From Streptomyces aureoverticillatus (lineage in GTDB: Bacteria > Actinomycetota > Actinomycetes > Streptomycetales > Streptomycetaceae), in the NCBI RefSeq assembly GCF_014649395.1, contig NZ_BMSY01000013.1, forward strand, positions 124,001 to 188,000: a stretch of 64,000 nt of DNA, written 5' to 3'. The notes beneath the pieces were generated by a model. That model was not told where the DNA came from. It saw nothing but the letters and a program-made list of their open reading frames with translations, and did no database searches. Positions 1-8,463 of the stretch are shown here, in pieces; position 1 is the first letter of the stretch, and each line of letters starts with the position of its first letter. A program made the translations under genes and the position numbers.

Positions 1-70
1 GCGCCTGACCCACCGCAAGGACGAACCGGGCCTGGCCCTCAAGGCATGGGAGCAGGCCGCTTCCGCATAG
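1..70 (+). CDS. C-terminal fragment of an unidentified protein
   Basis: An open frame enters from the left edge and ends at a TAG at 68-70. Only about 22 residues are visible, ending LKAWEQAASA, so the family cannot be named. Codon use is normal for this genome. It converges with the fadB-like gene on the other strand, 78 bases away. Real coding status is likely but not certain. Confidence 0.55.
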   Translation, partial: RLTHRKDEPGLALKAWEQAASA

Positions 71-148
71 GGCTCAGCGACCGCCCCCCCACATGCCGGT
101 GCCCGGCACGCCATGCGGCGTACCGGGCACCTTCAGCACTCGGCCCGA

Positions 149-2278
149 CTACGCGGGCACGCTCGCGACCCCCTGCTCCAGGAACCGCTTGCCGTTGACG
201 CGCTCGCTGACGCCCTCGCGGTCCAGGTACGGCGTGATGCCGCCCAGGTGGAAGGGCCAGCCCGCGCCGGTGATCAGGCACAGGTCGATGTCCTGCGCCT
301 CGGCGACGACACCCTCGTCGAGCATGAGCCCGATCTCCTGGGCGACGGCGTCCAGGACGCGGGCGCGGACCTGCTCCTCGGTGAGGACGGAGTCGCCCTG
401 CTTCAGCAGCGCCGCGACCTCCGGGTCCAGCTCCGGCTTGCCGCTGTCGTACACGTAGAAGCCGCGCTTGCCCGCCTCGACGACCGCCTTCAGGTTCGGC
501 GACACGGTGAAGCGGTCCGGGAAGGCCTGGTTGAGGGTCTCCGAGACGTGCAGGCCGATGGCCGGACCGACCAGCTCGAGCAGCACCAGCGGCGACATCG
601 GCAGACCGAGCGGCTCGACGGCCTTCTCGGCGACCGGCACCGGGGTGCCCTCGTCGATGACGTTCTGGATCTCGCCCATGAAGCGGGTCAGGATGCGGTT
701 CACGACGAACGCCGGGGCGTCCTTCACCAGGACCGCGGTCTTCTTCAGCTTCTTGGCGACGCCGAAGGCCGTGGCCAAGGAGGCGTCGTCGGTCTGCTCG
801 CCGCGCACGATCTCCAGGAGCGGCAGGATCGCGACCGGGTTGAAGAAGTGGAAGCCGACGACCCGCTCCGGGTGCTTCAGCTTGGAGGCCATCTCCGTCA
901 CGGAGAGCGAGGAGGTGTTCGTCGCCAGGATCGCGTGCGCGGGGGCCACGGCCTCCACCTCCGCGAACACCTGCTGCTTGACGCCGATCTCCTCGAACAC
1001 GGCCTCGATGACGAAGTCCGCGTCGGAGAAGCCCTCGGCCTTGTCCAGGACACCGGTGACCAGGGCCTTGAGGCGGTTGGCCTTGTCCTGGTTGACGCGG
1101 CCCTTGAGGAGCAGCTTGTCGATCTCCTCGTGGACGTAGCCGACGCCCTTGTCCACGCGCTCCTGGTCGATGTCGGTCAGGACGACCGGCACCTCGAGGC
1201 GGCGCAGGAAGAGGAGAGCCAGCTGCGAGGCCATCAGGCCCGCGCCGACGACGCCGACCTTCGTGACCGGGCGCGCCAGGTTCTTGTCCGGGGCTCCGGC
1301 GGGGCGCTTGCCACGCTTCTGCACGAGGTTGAACGCGTAGATGCCGCTGCGCAGTTCGCCGCCCATGATGAGGTCCGCGAGCGCCTTGTCCTCGGCGTCG
1401 AAGCCCTTCTGTACGTCGCCGTCCTTGGCGGCGGCGACGATGTCCAGGGCGCGGTACGCGGCCGGGGCGGCGCCGTGCACCTTGGAGTCGGCGATGGCGC
1501 GGCCGCGGGCGACCGCCGCGTCCCAGCCCTCGCCGCGGTCGATCTCCGGGCGCTCCACCTTGACGGTGCCGTTGAGCACGGACGCCGTCCACGCCAGCGA
1601 CTGCTCCAGGAAGTCCGCGCCCTCGAACAGCGCGTCCGCGATGCCGAGTTCGAAGACCTGCTTGCCCTTGAGCTGCTTGTTCTGGTTCAGCGAGTTCTCG
1701 ATGATGACCGAAACCGCTCGGTCCGCGCCGATCAGGTTCGGCAGCAGCGTGCAGCCGCCCCAGCCCGGGACGAGCCCCAGGAAGACCTCGGGCAGCGAGA
1801 ACGCGGGCAGCGCCTTGGAGACGGTGCGGTACGCGCAGTGCAGACCGACCTCGACGCCACCGCCCATCGCGGCACCGTTGTAGTACGCGAACGTCGGCAC
1901 GGCGAGCCCGGAGAGCCGCTTGAAGACGTCGTGACCGGTCTTGCCGATGGCGAGCGCGTCCTCGTGCCGCTTGAGGATCTCGACGCCCTTGAGGTCGGCG
2001 CCGACGGCGAAGATGAACGGCTTGCCGGTGATGCCGACGCCGACGATCGTGCCCTCGGCGGCCTCCTGCTCGACCTGGTCGAGCGCGGCGTTCAGGTTCG
2101 CCAGCGAGCCCGGGCCGAAGGTGGTCGGCTTGGTGTGGTCGAAGCCGTTGTCGAGGGTGATGAGGGCGAAGCGGCCCGCGCCGGCGGGCAGGTCGAGGTG
2201 GCGTACGTGCGCCTGCGTCACGACCTCGTCCGGGAACAGCTCGGCCGCACCCTTCAACAGCTCGGTGGTGGTGCTCAC
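149..2278 (-). CDS. fadB: FadB-like fatty-acid oxidation protein (enoyl-CoA hydratase / 3-hydroxyacyl-CoA dehydrogenase)
   Basis: 709 aa. The N-terminal crotonase domain (about residues 35-300) has the oxyanion-hole segment NGAAMGGG near 134-141 and the catalytic-Glu region LPEVFLGLVPGWGG near 162-175. A 3-hydroxyacyl-CoA dehydrogenase follows, with the NAD-binding GAGLMAS at 345-351 and a later GFHFFNP motif. It should hydrate enoyl-CoA and oxidise 3-hydroxyacyl-CoA in cytoplasmic beta-oxidation. I chose the GTG start at 2278 because it overlaps the stop of the upstream thiolase gene (GTGA), which indicates translational coupling. The frame stays open upstream, but that part is arginine-rich shadow sequence. 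With the thiolase it forms a two-gene fadBA unit. Confidence 0.93.
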   Translation of the reverse strand: MSTTTELLKGAAELFPDEVVTQAHVRHLDLPAGAGRFALITLDNGFDHTKPTTFGPGSLANLNAALDQVEQEAAEGTIVGVGITGKPFIFAVGADLKGVEILKRHEDALAIGKTGHDVFKRLSGLAVPTFAYYNGAAMGGGVEVGLHCAYRTVSKALPAFSLPEVFLGLVPGWGGCTLLPNLIGADRAVSVIIENSLNQNKQLKGKQVFELGIADALFEGADFLEQSLAWTASVLNGTVKVERPEIDRGEGWDAAVARGRAIADSKVHGAAPAAYRALDIVAAAKDGDVQKGFDAEDKALADLIMGGELRSGIYAFNLVQKRGKRPAGAPDKNLARPVTKVGVVGAGLMASQLALLFLRRLEVPVVLTDIDQERVDKGVGYVHEEIDKLLLKGRVNQDKANRLKALVTGVLDKAEGFSDADFVIEAVFEEIGVKQQVFAEVEAVAPAHAILATNTSSLSVTEMASKLKHPERVVGFHFFNPVAILPLLEIVRGEQTDDASLATAFGVAKKLKKTAVLVKDAPAFVVNRILTRFMGEIQNVIDEGTPVPVAEKAVEPLGLPMSPLVLLELVGPAIGLHVSETLNQAFPDRFTVSPNLKAVVEAGKRGFYVYDSGKPELDPEVAALLKQGDSVLTEEQVRARVLDAVAQEIGLMLDEGVVAEAQDIDLCLITGAGWPFHLGGITPYLDREGVSERVNGKRFLEQGVASVPA

Positions 2279-3501
2279 TTGTCGCCTCCGGCGTCCTTGT
2301 GGTGCGGGTTCTCCCAGATGACCGTGGCGCCCATGCCGAAGCCGACGCACATGGTGGTCAGGCCGTAGCGGACCTCCGGCTGCTCCTCGAACTGCCGGGC
2401 CAGCTGCGTCATCAGGCGGACGCCGGAGGACGCGAGGGGGTGGCCGAAGGCGATGGCGCCGCCGTACTGGTTGACGCGGGCGTCGTCGTCAGCGATGCCG
2501 TAGTGCTCCAGGAAGGCGAGCACCTGGACGGCGAAGGCCTCGTTGATCTCGAACAGGCCGATGTCGGAGATGGAGAGCCCGGCCTGGGCGAGGGCCTTCT
2601 CGGTGGCCGGGATGGGGCCGTAGCCCATGACCTCCGGCTCGACACCCGCGAAGGAGTAGGAGACCAGCCGCATCTTGACCGGCAGCCCGTTCTCCCGGGC
2701 GAAGTCCTCGGAAGCGATGATCGAGGCGGTGGCGCCGTCGTTGAGGCCCGCCGCGTTGCCCGCGGTGACCCGCCCGTGCGTACGGAACGGCGTCTTGAGG
2801 CCCGCGAGGTTCTCCAGGGTGGTCCCCGGCCGCATCGGCTCGTCCTGGGTGGCCAGGCCCCAACCGGTCTCGCCCGCCTCCTCGTTGGTGCGGCGTACGG
2901 AGATCGGCACCAGGTCCTGCTGGATCTTGCCGTTGGCGTACGCCTTGGCGGCCTTCTCCTGCGAGCGCACGGCGTACTCGTCGGCGCGGCGCTTGGTGAT
3001 GGAGGGGTAGCGGTCGTGCAGGTTCTCGGCGGTCATGCCCATGAACAGGGCGGACTCGTCGACGAGCTTCTCGCTCACGAACCGGGGGTTGGGGTCGACG
3101 CCCTCACCCATGGGGTGGCGGCCCATGTGCTCGACGCCACCGGCGATCACGGCGTCGTACGCGCCGAAGGCGATGGAGCCCGCGGTCGTGGTGACGGCCG
3201 TCAGGGCGCCCGCACACATGCGGTCGACCGAGTAGCCCGGCACCGACTGCGGCAGCCCCGCCAGGATCCCGGCCGTGCGGCCGATGGTGAGCCCCTGGTC
3301 GCCGATCTGCGTGGTCGCGGCGACGGCGACCTCGTCGATCTTGGCGGGGTCCAGGGCCGGGTTGCGGCGCAGCAGCTCCCGGATCGCCTTGACGATCATG
3401 TCGTCGGCGCGGGTCTCGTGGTAGATGCCCTTCGGTCCCGCCTTGCCGAACGGGGTGCGGACGCCGTCGACGAAGACGACGTCCCTGACGGTACGAGGCA
3501 C
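2275..3501 (-). CDS. fadA: Acetyl-CoA acyltransferase (thiolase), FadA type
   Basis: 408 aa, normal thiolase length. The nucleophilic Cys96 sits in DRMCAGA, the catalytic His in AFGHPLASSG, and the second catalytic Cys in TTMCVGFGMGAT near the C terminus. The enzyme cleaves 3-ketoacyl-CoA with CoA, the last step of beta-oxidation. The GTG start has a strong GGAGGAG ribosome site about six bases upstream. Its stop overlaps the start of the FadB-like gene, so the two products are probably made in balanced amounts and may form a trifunctional complex. The 544-base gap upstream carries repeats described separately. Confidence 0.94.
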   Translation of the reverse strand: MPRTVRDVVFVDGVRTPFGKAGPKGIYHETRADDMIVKAIRELLRRNPALDPAKIDEVAVAATTQIGDQGLTIGRTAGILAGLPQSVPGYSVDRMCAGALTAVTTTAGSIAFGAYDAVIAGGVEHMGRHPMGEGVDPNPRFVSEKLVDESALFMGMTAENLHDRYPSITKRRADEYAVRSQEKAAKAYANGKIQQDLVPISVRRTNEEAGETGWGLATQDEPMRPGTTLENLAGLKTPFRTHGRVTAGNAAGLNDGATASIIASEDFARENGLPVKMRLVSYSFAGVEPEVMGYGPIPATEKALAQAGLSISDIGLFEINEAFAVQVLAFLEHYGIADDDARVNQYGGAIAFGHPLASSGVRLMTQLARQFEEQPEVRYGLTTMCVGFGMGATVIWENPHHKDAGGDK

Positions 3502-3640
3502 GATGGCTCTCCTCCAGGGTGCGGTGCGCCTGCGGCGCGCTTCCTCGGCCCATGCTACTTATCAGTAACTAGCTGGCCAAGGGTGGGTCTGGGGAGGCAC
3601 ACATCACATGCGGTGCGCATTGTGGGGGGCTGCAACCGTT

Positions 3641-3883
3641 CCCGCCGCTGCGCGGCGGGCTCTCCCACCCGCCCGCCCGTGACCGTGGGCCCAGTCGCAC
3701 CGGGCGGGTGTTGGGGTGCGTCTTCGTCTGCGGGGGGTGCTGCAGCCGTTCCCCGCCGCTGCGCGGCGGGTTCTTCCCGCCCGCCCGCCCGTGGCTGTCG
3801 GGCCAGTCGCACCGGGCGGGTGCGGGGGCGTGGTCTTCGCCTGCGGCCGGGGCTGCGGCCGTCTCCCGCCGCTGCGCGGCGGG
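3641..3883. repeat. Three tandem ~111-bp repeats, each with a perfect GC palindrome
   Basis: Within the 3502-4045 gap, the palindrome CCCGCCGCTGCGCGGCGGG occurs at 3641-3659, 3752-3770 and 3865-3883, spaced 111 and 113 bases. Sequence between the palindromes is also similar (CCAGTCGCACCGGGCGGGTG is shared by the first two units). A fourth, related hairpin lies at 3959-3977. The open frames across this stretch are low-complexity and not credible genes. Confidence 0.8.
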
Positions 3884-3993
3884 TTTGTCCCGCGCCCAGC
3901 CGCCCCTGGCTGTTTCCCGCAGGCGCGTCCCACGGTTACGGGTGGGTGGGTGGGAAAGCCCGCCGCGGAGCGGCGGGGGGAAGGCGCCTCGGG

Positions 3994-4029
3994 GTGGCTG
4001 GGGGAGACGTAAAAGCGTCCCCCAGCCAC
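3994..4029 (-). terminator. Hairpin terminator for the RNase D gene
   Basis: Perfect 11-bp arms GTGGCTGGGGG (3994-4004) and CCCCCAGCCAC (4019-4029) with a 14-base A-rich loop, 17 bases beyond the rnd stop codon. There is no clear U-tract, which is usual for Streptomyces terminators. Confidence 0.7.
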
Positions 4030-4045
4030 GGGGGCGTGCGGTGGG

Positions 4046-5341
4046 TTACGGGGCCGGGGTCGCCAGGGCCTTGGTGAGGGCCGGGGTCACCTGGGTGATC
4101 TGCCAGGGGCGGGCGCCGTGGGCGGTGAGGGCGGTGGCCACGGACTCGGGGGTGAGATCCGTGGGCGGCTCCCAGCACACGCGGCGGACGGTGTCCGGCG
4201 TGATCAGGTTCTCCTGGGGCATGCCGAGGCGCTCGGCGAGCGCGGACACCGCCGCGCGGGCGGCGGAGAGGCGTGCCGCCGCGGCGGGGTCCCGGTCCGC
4301 CCAGGAGCGGGGCGGCGGCGGCCCCGCCACCGCCTGCCCGGGCTGCGGCAGCTCCGCGTCCGGCAGCGCCTTGGCGCGATCGACCGCGGCCTGCCACTGC
4401 TCCAGCTGGCGCCGCCCCATGCGGTGCCCGAACCCGGGCAGCGCGGTGAGCGCGTGCACGTTCGCGGGCACGGCGAGCGCCGCCTCCACGATCGCCCCGT
4501 CACTGAGCACCTTGCCGGGCGAGACGTCACGGCGCTGCGCGATCCGGTCCCGGGCGGTCCACAGCTCCCGGACGACCGCCATCTGCCGCCGGCGCCGCAC
4601 CTTGTGCATGCCGGACGTACGCCGCCAGGGGTCCTTGCGGGGCGGCGCGGGCGGCGCCGAGGCGATCGCGTCGAACTCCTCGCGGGCCCACTCCAGCTTC
4701 CCCTGCCGGTCCAGCTCCTTCTCCAGGGCGTCGCGCAGGTCGACGAGGAGTTCGACGTCGAGCGCCGCGTACCGCAGCCAGGGCTCGGGCAGCGGGCGCG
4801 TCGACCAGTCGACGGCGGAGTGGCCCTTCTCCAGGACGTATCCGAGGACGCTCTCGACCATCGCGCCGAGGCCGACCCGCGGGAACCCGGCGAGCCGGCC
4901 GGCCAGCTCGGTGTCGAAGAGGGTGGCCGGGACCATGCCTATTTCCCGCAGGCACGGCAGGTCCTGGGTCGCGGCGTGCAGCACCCACTCGGCGCCGGAC
5001 AGCGCCTCGCCGAGCCCGGACAGGTCGGGGCAGGCGACGGGGTCGACGAGCGCGGTGCCCGCGCCCTCGCGGCGGAGCTGGACGAGATAGGCGCGCTGGC
5101 CGTAGCGGTACCCGGAGGCTCGCTCGGCGTCCACGGCCACCGGTCCCGTACCGGCGGCAAATGCCTCGATGACCTGCGCAAGCGCTTCCTGGTCGGAGAC
5201 GACCGGCGGAATGCCGTCACGCGGTTCGAGGAGAGGGGTGGGTGTCCCTTCGACGGAGACGCCTGTGACGCCTTCGTCCGGAGGAGCGCCTCCGGTGGTT
5301 CGCAGTGAACTGTCTGCTGCGGTCTCTTGGGCGTCGGTCAC
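4046..5341 (-). CDS. rnd: Ribonuclease D-like 3'-5' exonuclease with HRDC domain
   Basis: 431 aa. The DEDDy exonuclease residues are visible: Asp71 and Glu73 in VAVDAERASG, Asp127 in ATQDLP, and Tyr191 and Asp195 in RYAALDVE. An HRDC nucleic-acid-binding domain follows at roughly residues 245-330. The first 50 residues are acidic and poorly conserved. The family trims 3' ends of structured RNAs such as tRNA precursors in the cytoplasm. The GTG start at 5341 lacks a clear Shine-Dalgarno sequence, so the transcript may be leaderless. It is flanked by a terminator on the 3' side. Confidence 0.92.
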   Translation of the reverse strand: MTDAQETAADSSLRTTGGAPPDEGVTGVSVEGTPTPLLEPRDGIPPVVSDQEALAQVIEAFAAGTGPVAVDAERASGYRYGQRAYLVQLRREGAGTALVDPVACPDLSGLGEALSGAEWVLHAATQDLPCLREIGMVPATLFDTELAGRLAGFPRVGLGAMVESVLGYVLEKGHSAVDWSTRPLPEPWLRYAALDVELLVDLRDALEKELDRQGKLEWAREEFDAIASAPPAPPRKDPWRRTSGMHKVRRRRQMAVVRELWTARDRIAQRRDVSPGKVLSDGAIVEAALAVPANVHALTALPGFGHRMGRRQLEQWQAAVDRAKALPDAELPQPGQAVAGPPPPRSWADRDPAAAARLSAARAAVSALAERLGMPQENLITPDTVRRVCWEPPTDLTPESVATALTAHGARPWQITQVTPALTKALATPAP

Positions 5342-5419
5342 CTGTCAAGGGTATCTGTGAACGCACGGCGCCCGTCGACGGAACGTTACGTCGACGGGCG
5401 GCCAGGGGGTGTAAATCGG

Positions 5420-6082
5420 TCAGTGGATGATTCCCGTGCGCAGGGCCACCGCTACCATTCCCGCCCGGTCGCCGGTACCGAGCTTGCGGGCGATGCGGGC
5501 GAGGTGGCTCTTGACGGTCAGCGCGGACAGGCCCATCGAGACGCCGATGGCCTTGTTGGACTGCCCCTCGGCGACCAGGCGGAGCACCTCCACCTCGCGC
5601 CCCGAGAGCTCGCGGTAGCCGCCCGGGTGGCTCGGGGTGCCCGGCGGGCGCCGGTGCATACGGGCGGCGGCGGAGCCGATGGGGGCGGCGCCGGGTCGGG
5701 TGGGGAGCCCCACGTTCGTACGGGTGCCGGTGACGACGTAGCCCTTGACGCCGCCCGCGAGGGCGTTGCGCACGGCGCCGATGTCGTCGGCGGCGGAGAG
5801 CGCGAGTCCGTTGGGCCAGCCCGCGGCACGGGTCTCGGACAGGAGGGTCAGGCCGGAGCCGTCGGGAAGGTGGACGTCCGCGACGCAGATGTCGCGGGGG
5901 TTGCCGATGCGGGGACGAGCCTCCGCGATGGACGAGGCCTCGATGACGTCACGTACACCGAGGGCCCACAGGTGGCGGGTCACGGTGGAGCGGACGCGGG
6001 GGTCGGCCACGACGACCATGGCGGTCGGCTTGTTCGGGCGGTAGGCGACCAGGCTTGCGGGCTGCTCGAGGAGAACGGACAC
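5420..6082 (-). CDS. Orphan NarL/LuxR-type response regulator with atypical receiver domain
   Basis: 220 aa. The N-terminal receiver-like half has a candidate phospho-acceptor Asp69 in VADVHLPDGSG, but the usual acidic pair is reduced to Asp27 (VVVADPR), and the switch Lys expected after the last strand is replaced (GYVVTGTR). The C-terminal LuxR helix-turn-helix (about residues 155-215) is intact, with SGREVEVLRL and LSALTVKSHL. No kinase gene is adjacent. The GTG start has GGAGG five bases upstream, inside a small inverted repeat (CCAGG-AGG-CCTGG). It is probably a DNA-binding regulator whose activity need not depend on phosphorylation. Confidence 0.88.
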   Translation of the reverse strand: MSVLLEQPASLVAYRPNKPTAMVVVADPRVRSTVTRHLWALGVRDVIEASSIAEARPRIGNPRDICVADVHLPDGSGLTLLSETRAAGWPNGLALSAADDIGAVRNALAGGVKGYVVTGTRTNVGLPTRPGAAPIGSAAARMHRRPPGTPSHPGGYRELSGREVEVLRLVAEGQSNKAIGVSMGLSALTVKSHLARIARKLGTGDRAGMVAVALRTGIIH

Positions 6083-6300
6083 CAGGCCTCCTGGGGTGGC
6101 GGGACGGGGCCGGCTCGGGGAGGAAGCCGGGACGAACCGTGCGTTTCAAGGTCACAAACCTCTTCGGCACCAACAGCACCCGCCTTTAGGGGATGATCAC
6201 GATTTGGTGAGTAACAATTCGGGCGATTCGGACGCGTGATCGATCATCCGACGATCAACCGTTCTCACCAGGCGTGTTTCCCCCACGTGCCGCACGGGCG

Positions 6301-6325
6301 CCCCCGGCGACGTCAACGCCGGGGG
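6301..6325 (-). terminator. Hairpin terminator after the DUF3000 gene
   Basis: Perfect 9-bp arms CCCCCGGCG (6301-6309) and CGCCGGGGG (6317-6325) with a 7-base loop, 20 bases past the DUF3000 stop. The rest of 6083-6344 is relatively AT-rich (including the palindrome TGATCGATCA at 6237-6246) and probably holds the promoter of the response regulator. Confidence 0.65.
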
Positions 6326-6344
6326 TCACCGTCGCGCCCCGCCG

Positions 6345-7004
6345 TCACGTGGAGCGCGGCCCCCGCCGCTGCGGCAGCGACACCACGGAGCCGTCGGCCG
6401 CGGCGGCCGGAGGCAGCCCCGCGACCTGGCACAGCAGATCGCACCAGGCCGTCAGATGCGCCCCGGCGTCCGGTACGCCGCCGGCCGACTCGCGCGGCGT
6501 CCAGGACGCGCGGATCTCGATCTGCGAGGCGGGCGGGCGCTCCGCGAGCCCGCCGAAGTAGTGCGAGCCCGCCCGTGTCACGGTCCCGCTCGGCTCGCCG
6601 CACGCCAGGCCGCGGGCCTGCAGCGCCCCGGTCAGCCAGGACCAGCACACCTCGGGCAGCAGCGGGTCCGCCGCCATCTCCGGCTCCAGCTCCGCCCGCA
6701 CCAGCGTCACCAGCCGGAATGAACCCTTCCAGGCGTCGTGCCCCGCCGGGTCGTGCAGCAGCACGAGGCGGCCGTCCGCCAGGTCCTCGTCGCCGTCGAC
6801 GACGGCCGCCTCCAGTGCGTACGCGTACGGAGCGAGGCGTTTCGGCGGCGGTGTCGGGTCCACCTCGATCCCTGGCCGCAGCCGTGCCTCGCGCAGCGCC
6901 TCGACCGCAGCGCGAAACGGCGGCGGACCGGCGTCCGCCACCACCCCCTGTGCGCCGTCCATCTCGCCGGCGCCGTCCGACCGTTGTCCCTGAGCCGCAG
7001 CCAT
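6345..7004 (-). CDS. DUF3000 family protein
   Basis: 219 aa from the ATG at 7004. The longer open frame upstream runs through repeat DNA and is not protein-like. The protein is rich in W and L (for example EVCWSWLTGALQARG and SQIEIRASW) with no signal peptide or TM segment. I recognise it as DUF3000, a cytoplasmic actinobacterial family of unknown function that, as I recall, commonly lies next to hemE and the RNase D gene in Streptomyces. That position is kept here, divergent from hemE. No catalytic motif is apparent. Confidence 0.82.
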   Translation of the reverse strand: MAAAQGQRSDGAGEMDGAQGVVADAGPPPFRAAVEALREARLRPGIEVDPTPPPKRLAPYAYALEAAVVDGDEDLADGRLVLLHDPAGHDAWKGSFRLVTLVRAELEPEMAADPLLPEVCWSWLTGALQARGLACGEPSGTVTRAGSHYFGGLAERPPASQIEIRASWTPRESAGGVPDAGAHLTAWCDLLCQVAGLPPAAAADGSVVSLPQRRGPRST

Positions 7005-7110
7005 GCGGGGAAGATTAAGGGGAATGGCGCCTCCGTGCAGGGAGGCGCCCCTCTCGGGGCGCGCGTTCGCTCTCCGCTTGACCCCGCGGCGGGGGTGTTC
7101 GGTCCCGCAG

Positions 7111-7250
7111 GCGGGGGTGCCGTGGCATCGCGCTTCGCGCTCGTCCTCAAACGCCGGACGGGCTCTCGTGCCTCCGGTAGGTGTCTCTTCCTGTGGGCGG
7201 GGGTGCCGTGGCATCGCGCTTCGCGCTCGTCCTCAAACGCCGGACGGGCT
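7111..7250. repeat. Perfect 54-bp direct repeat (REP-like intergenic element) upstream of hemE
   Basis: Copies at 7111-7164 and 7197-7250 are identical over 54 bases and end in CTCAAACGCCGGACGGGCT. A degenerate third copy is near 7279-7318. The same core recurs at 27873-27897 and 34099-34153. This array fills most of the 7005-7365 gap between the divergent DUF3000 and hemE genes; the hemE promoter is not obvious. Confidence 0.85.
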
Positions 7251-7365
7251 TGATCTTTCCCCGGTCGGTTGTCTTCTGCGGGTGTCGCTCGCGCGTCCGC
7301 AATCGCCGGACCGGCTCTCTTTGCCCCGGCGCCCCGCCCTCTTGGGCCCGTGCGAAACTTTGGGG

Positions 7366-8433
7366 GTGAGTGTCGATGACGAGGCCACCGGCCGGCAGAA
7401 CGCAGCTACGTATGACTCCGCATTCCTGAAGGCGTGCCGGGGTGAGCCCGTGCCGCATACGCCGGTGTGGTTCATGCGGCAGGCGGGGCGGTCGCTGCCC
7501 GAGTACCGGAAGGTGCGCGAGGGCACGGCCATGCTGGAGTCGTGCATGATGCCGGAGCTGGTCACGGAGATCACGCTGCAGCCGGTGCGCCGGCACGGCG
7601 TGGACGCCGCGATCTACTTCAGCGACATCGTCGTACCGCTCAAGGCCATCGGTGTCGATCTCGACATCAAGCCGGGCGTCGGGCCCGTCGTGGAGCAGCC
7701 GATCCGGTCCCGCGCGGACCTCGCGCGGCTGCGGGACCTCACGCCGGAGGACGTTTCGTACGTCACCGAGGCCATCGGGATGCTCACGCGTGAACTGGGC
7801 GAGACGCCGCTCATCGGATTCGCCGGAGCGCCTTTCACCCTCGCGAGCTACCTCGTCGAGGGCGGTCCGAGCCGCAACCACGAGCACACCAAGGCCATGA
7901 TGTACGGCGACCCGCAGCTGTGGGCCGACCTGCTCGACCGGCTCGCGGAGATCACCGGCGCCTTCCTGAAGGTGCAGATCGAGGCGGGCGCGAGCGCCGT
8001 GCAGCTCTTCGACTCCTGGGTGGGCGCGCTCGCCCCGGCCGACTACCGGCGCTCGGTGATGCCCGCGTCCGCGAAGGTCTTCGAGGCCGTCGCCGGGTAC
8101 GGCGTGCCGCGCATCCACTTCGGCGTCGGCACCGGCGAGTTGCTCGGGCTGCTCGGCGAGGCCGGTGCCGAAGTGGTGGGCGTGGACTGGCGGGTGCCGC
8201 TGGACGAGGCCGCCCGGCGGGTCGGCCCCGGCAAGGCGCTCCAGGGCAACCTGGACCCGGCCGTCCTGTTCGCCTCGCGCGAGGCCGTGGAGGCGAAGGC
8301 GGACGAGGTGCTCGCCGCCGCCGCGGGCCTGGAGGGGCACGTCTTCAACCTCGGCCACGGCGTGCTGCCCACGACCGACCCCGACGCGCTGACCCGGCTC
8401 GTGGAGTACGTCCACACGCGCACCGCTTCCTGA
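7366..8433 (+). CDS. hemE: Uroporphyrinogen III decarboxylase
   Basis: 355 aa, the normal length. The substrate-binding N-terminal motif VWFMRQAGRSLPEYR is complete, the conserved Asp is in AIYFSDIVVP, and FAGAPFTLASYLVEGG and NLGHGVLP are present. It decarboxylates uroporphyrinogen III to coproporphyrinogen III in the cytosol, the branch point shared by all heme routes. I chose the GTG at 7366 (VSVDDEATG); the open frame upstream is repeat DNA. hemY and hemQ lie 2.8 kb downstream on the same strand. No strong ribosome site precedes the start. Confidence 0.96.
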   Translation: MSVDDEATGRQNAATYDSAFLKACRGEPVPHTPVWFMRQAGRSLPEYRKVREGTAMLESCMMPELVTEITLQPVRRHGVDAAIYFSDIVVPLKAIGVDLDIKPGVGPVVEQPIRSRADLARLRDLTPEDVSYVTEAIGMLTRELGETPLIGFAGAPFTLASYLVEGGPSRNHEHTKAMMYGDPQLWADLLDRLAEITGAFLKVQIEAGASAVQLFDSWVGALAPADYRRSVMPASAKVFEAVAGYGVPRIHFGVGTGELLGLLGEAGAEVVGVDWRVPLDEAARRVGPGKALQGNLDPAVLFASREAVEAKADEVLAAAAGLEGHVFNLGHGVLPTTDPDALTRLVEYVHTRTAS

Positions 8434-8440
8434 AGCGGGG

Positions 8441-8457
8441 GCCCGGCGCCGCCGGGC
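8441..8457. terminator. Bidirectional hairpin between hemE and the flavoenzyme gene
   Basis: GCCCGGC (8441-8447) and GCCGGGC (8451-8457) form a 7-bp stem between two convergent genes that end at 8433 and 8464. Confidence 0.5.
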
Positions 8458-8463
8458 AGCAGC

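Noticed and set aside
113..2368. A 751-codon plus-strand frame opposite fadB
   Set aside because: Composition is charged and repetitive with no family features; the minus strand encodes a clear FadB-like protein.
3708..4077. Several overlapping ORFs in the rnd-fadA gap
   Set aside because: They run through palindromic tandem repeats, encode Arg/Pro/Ala-rich low-complexity sequence and have no convincing ribosome sites.
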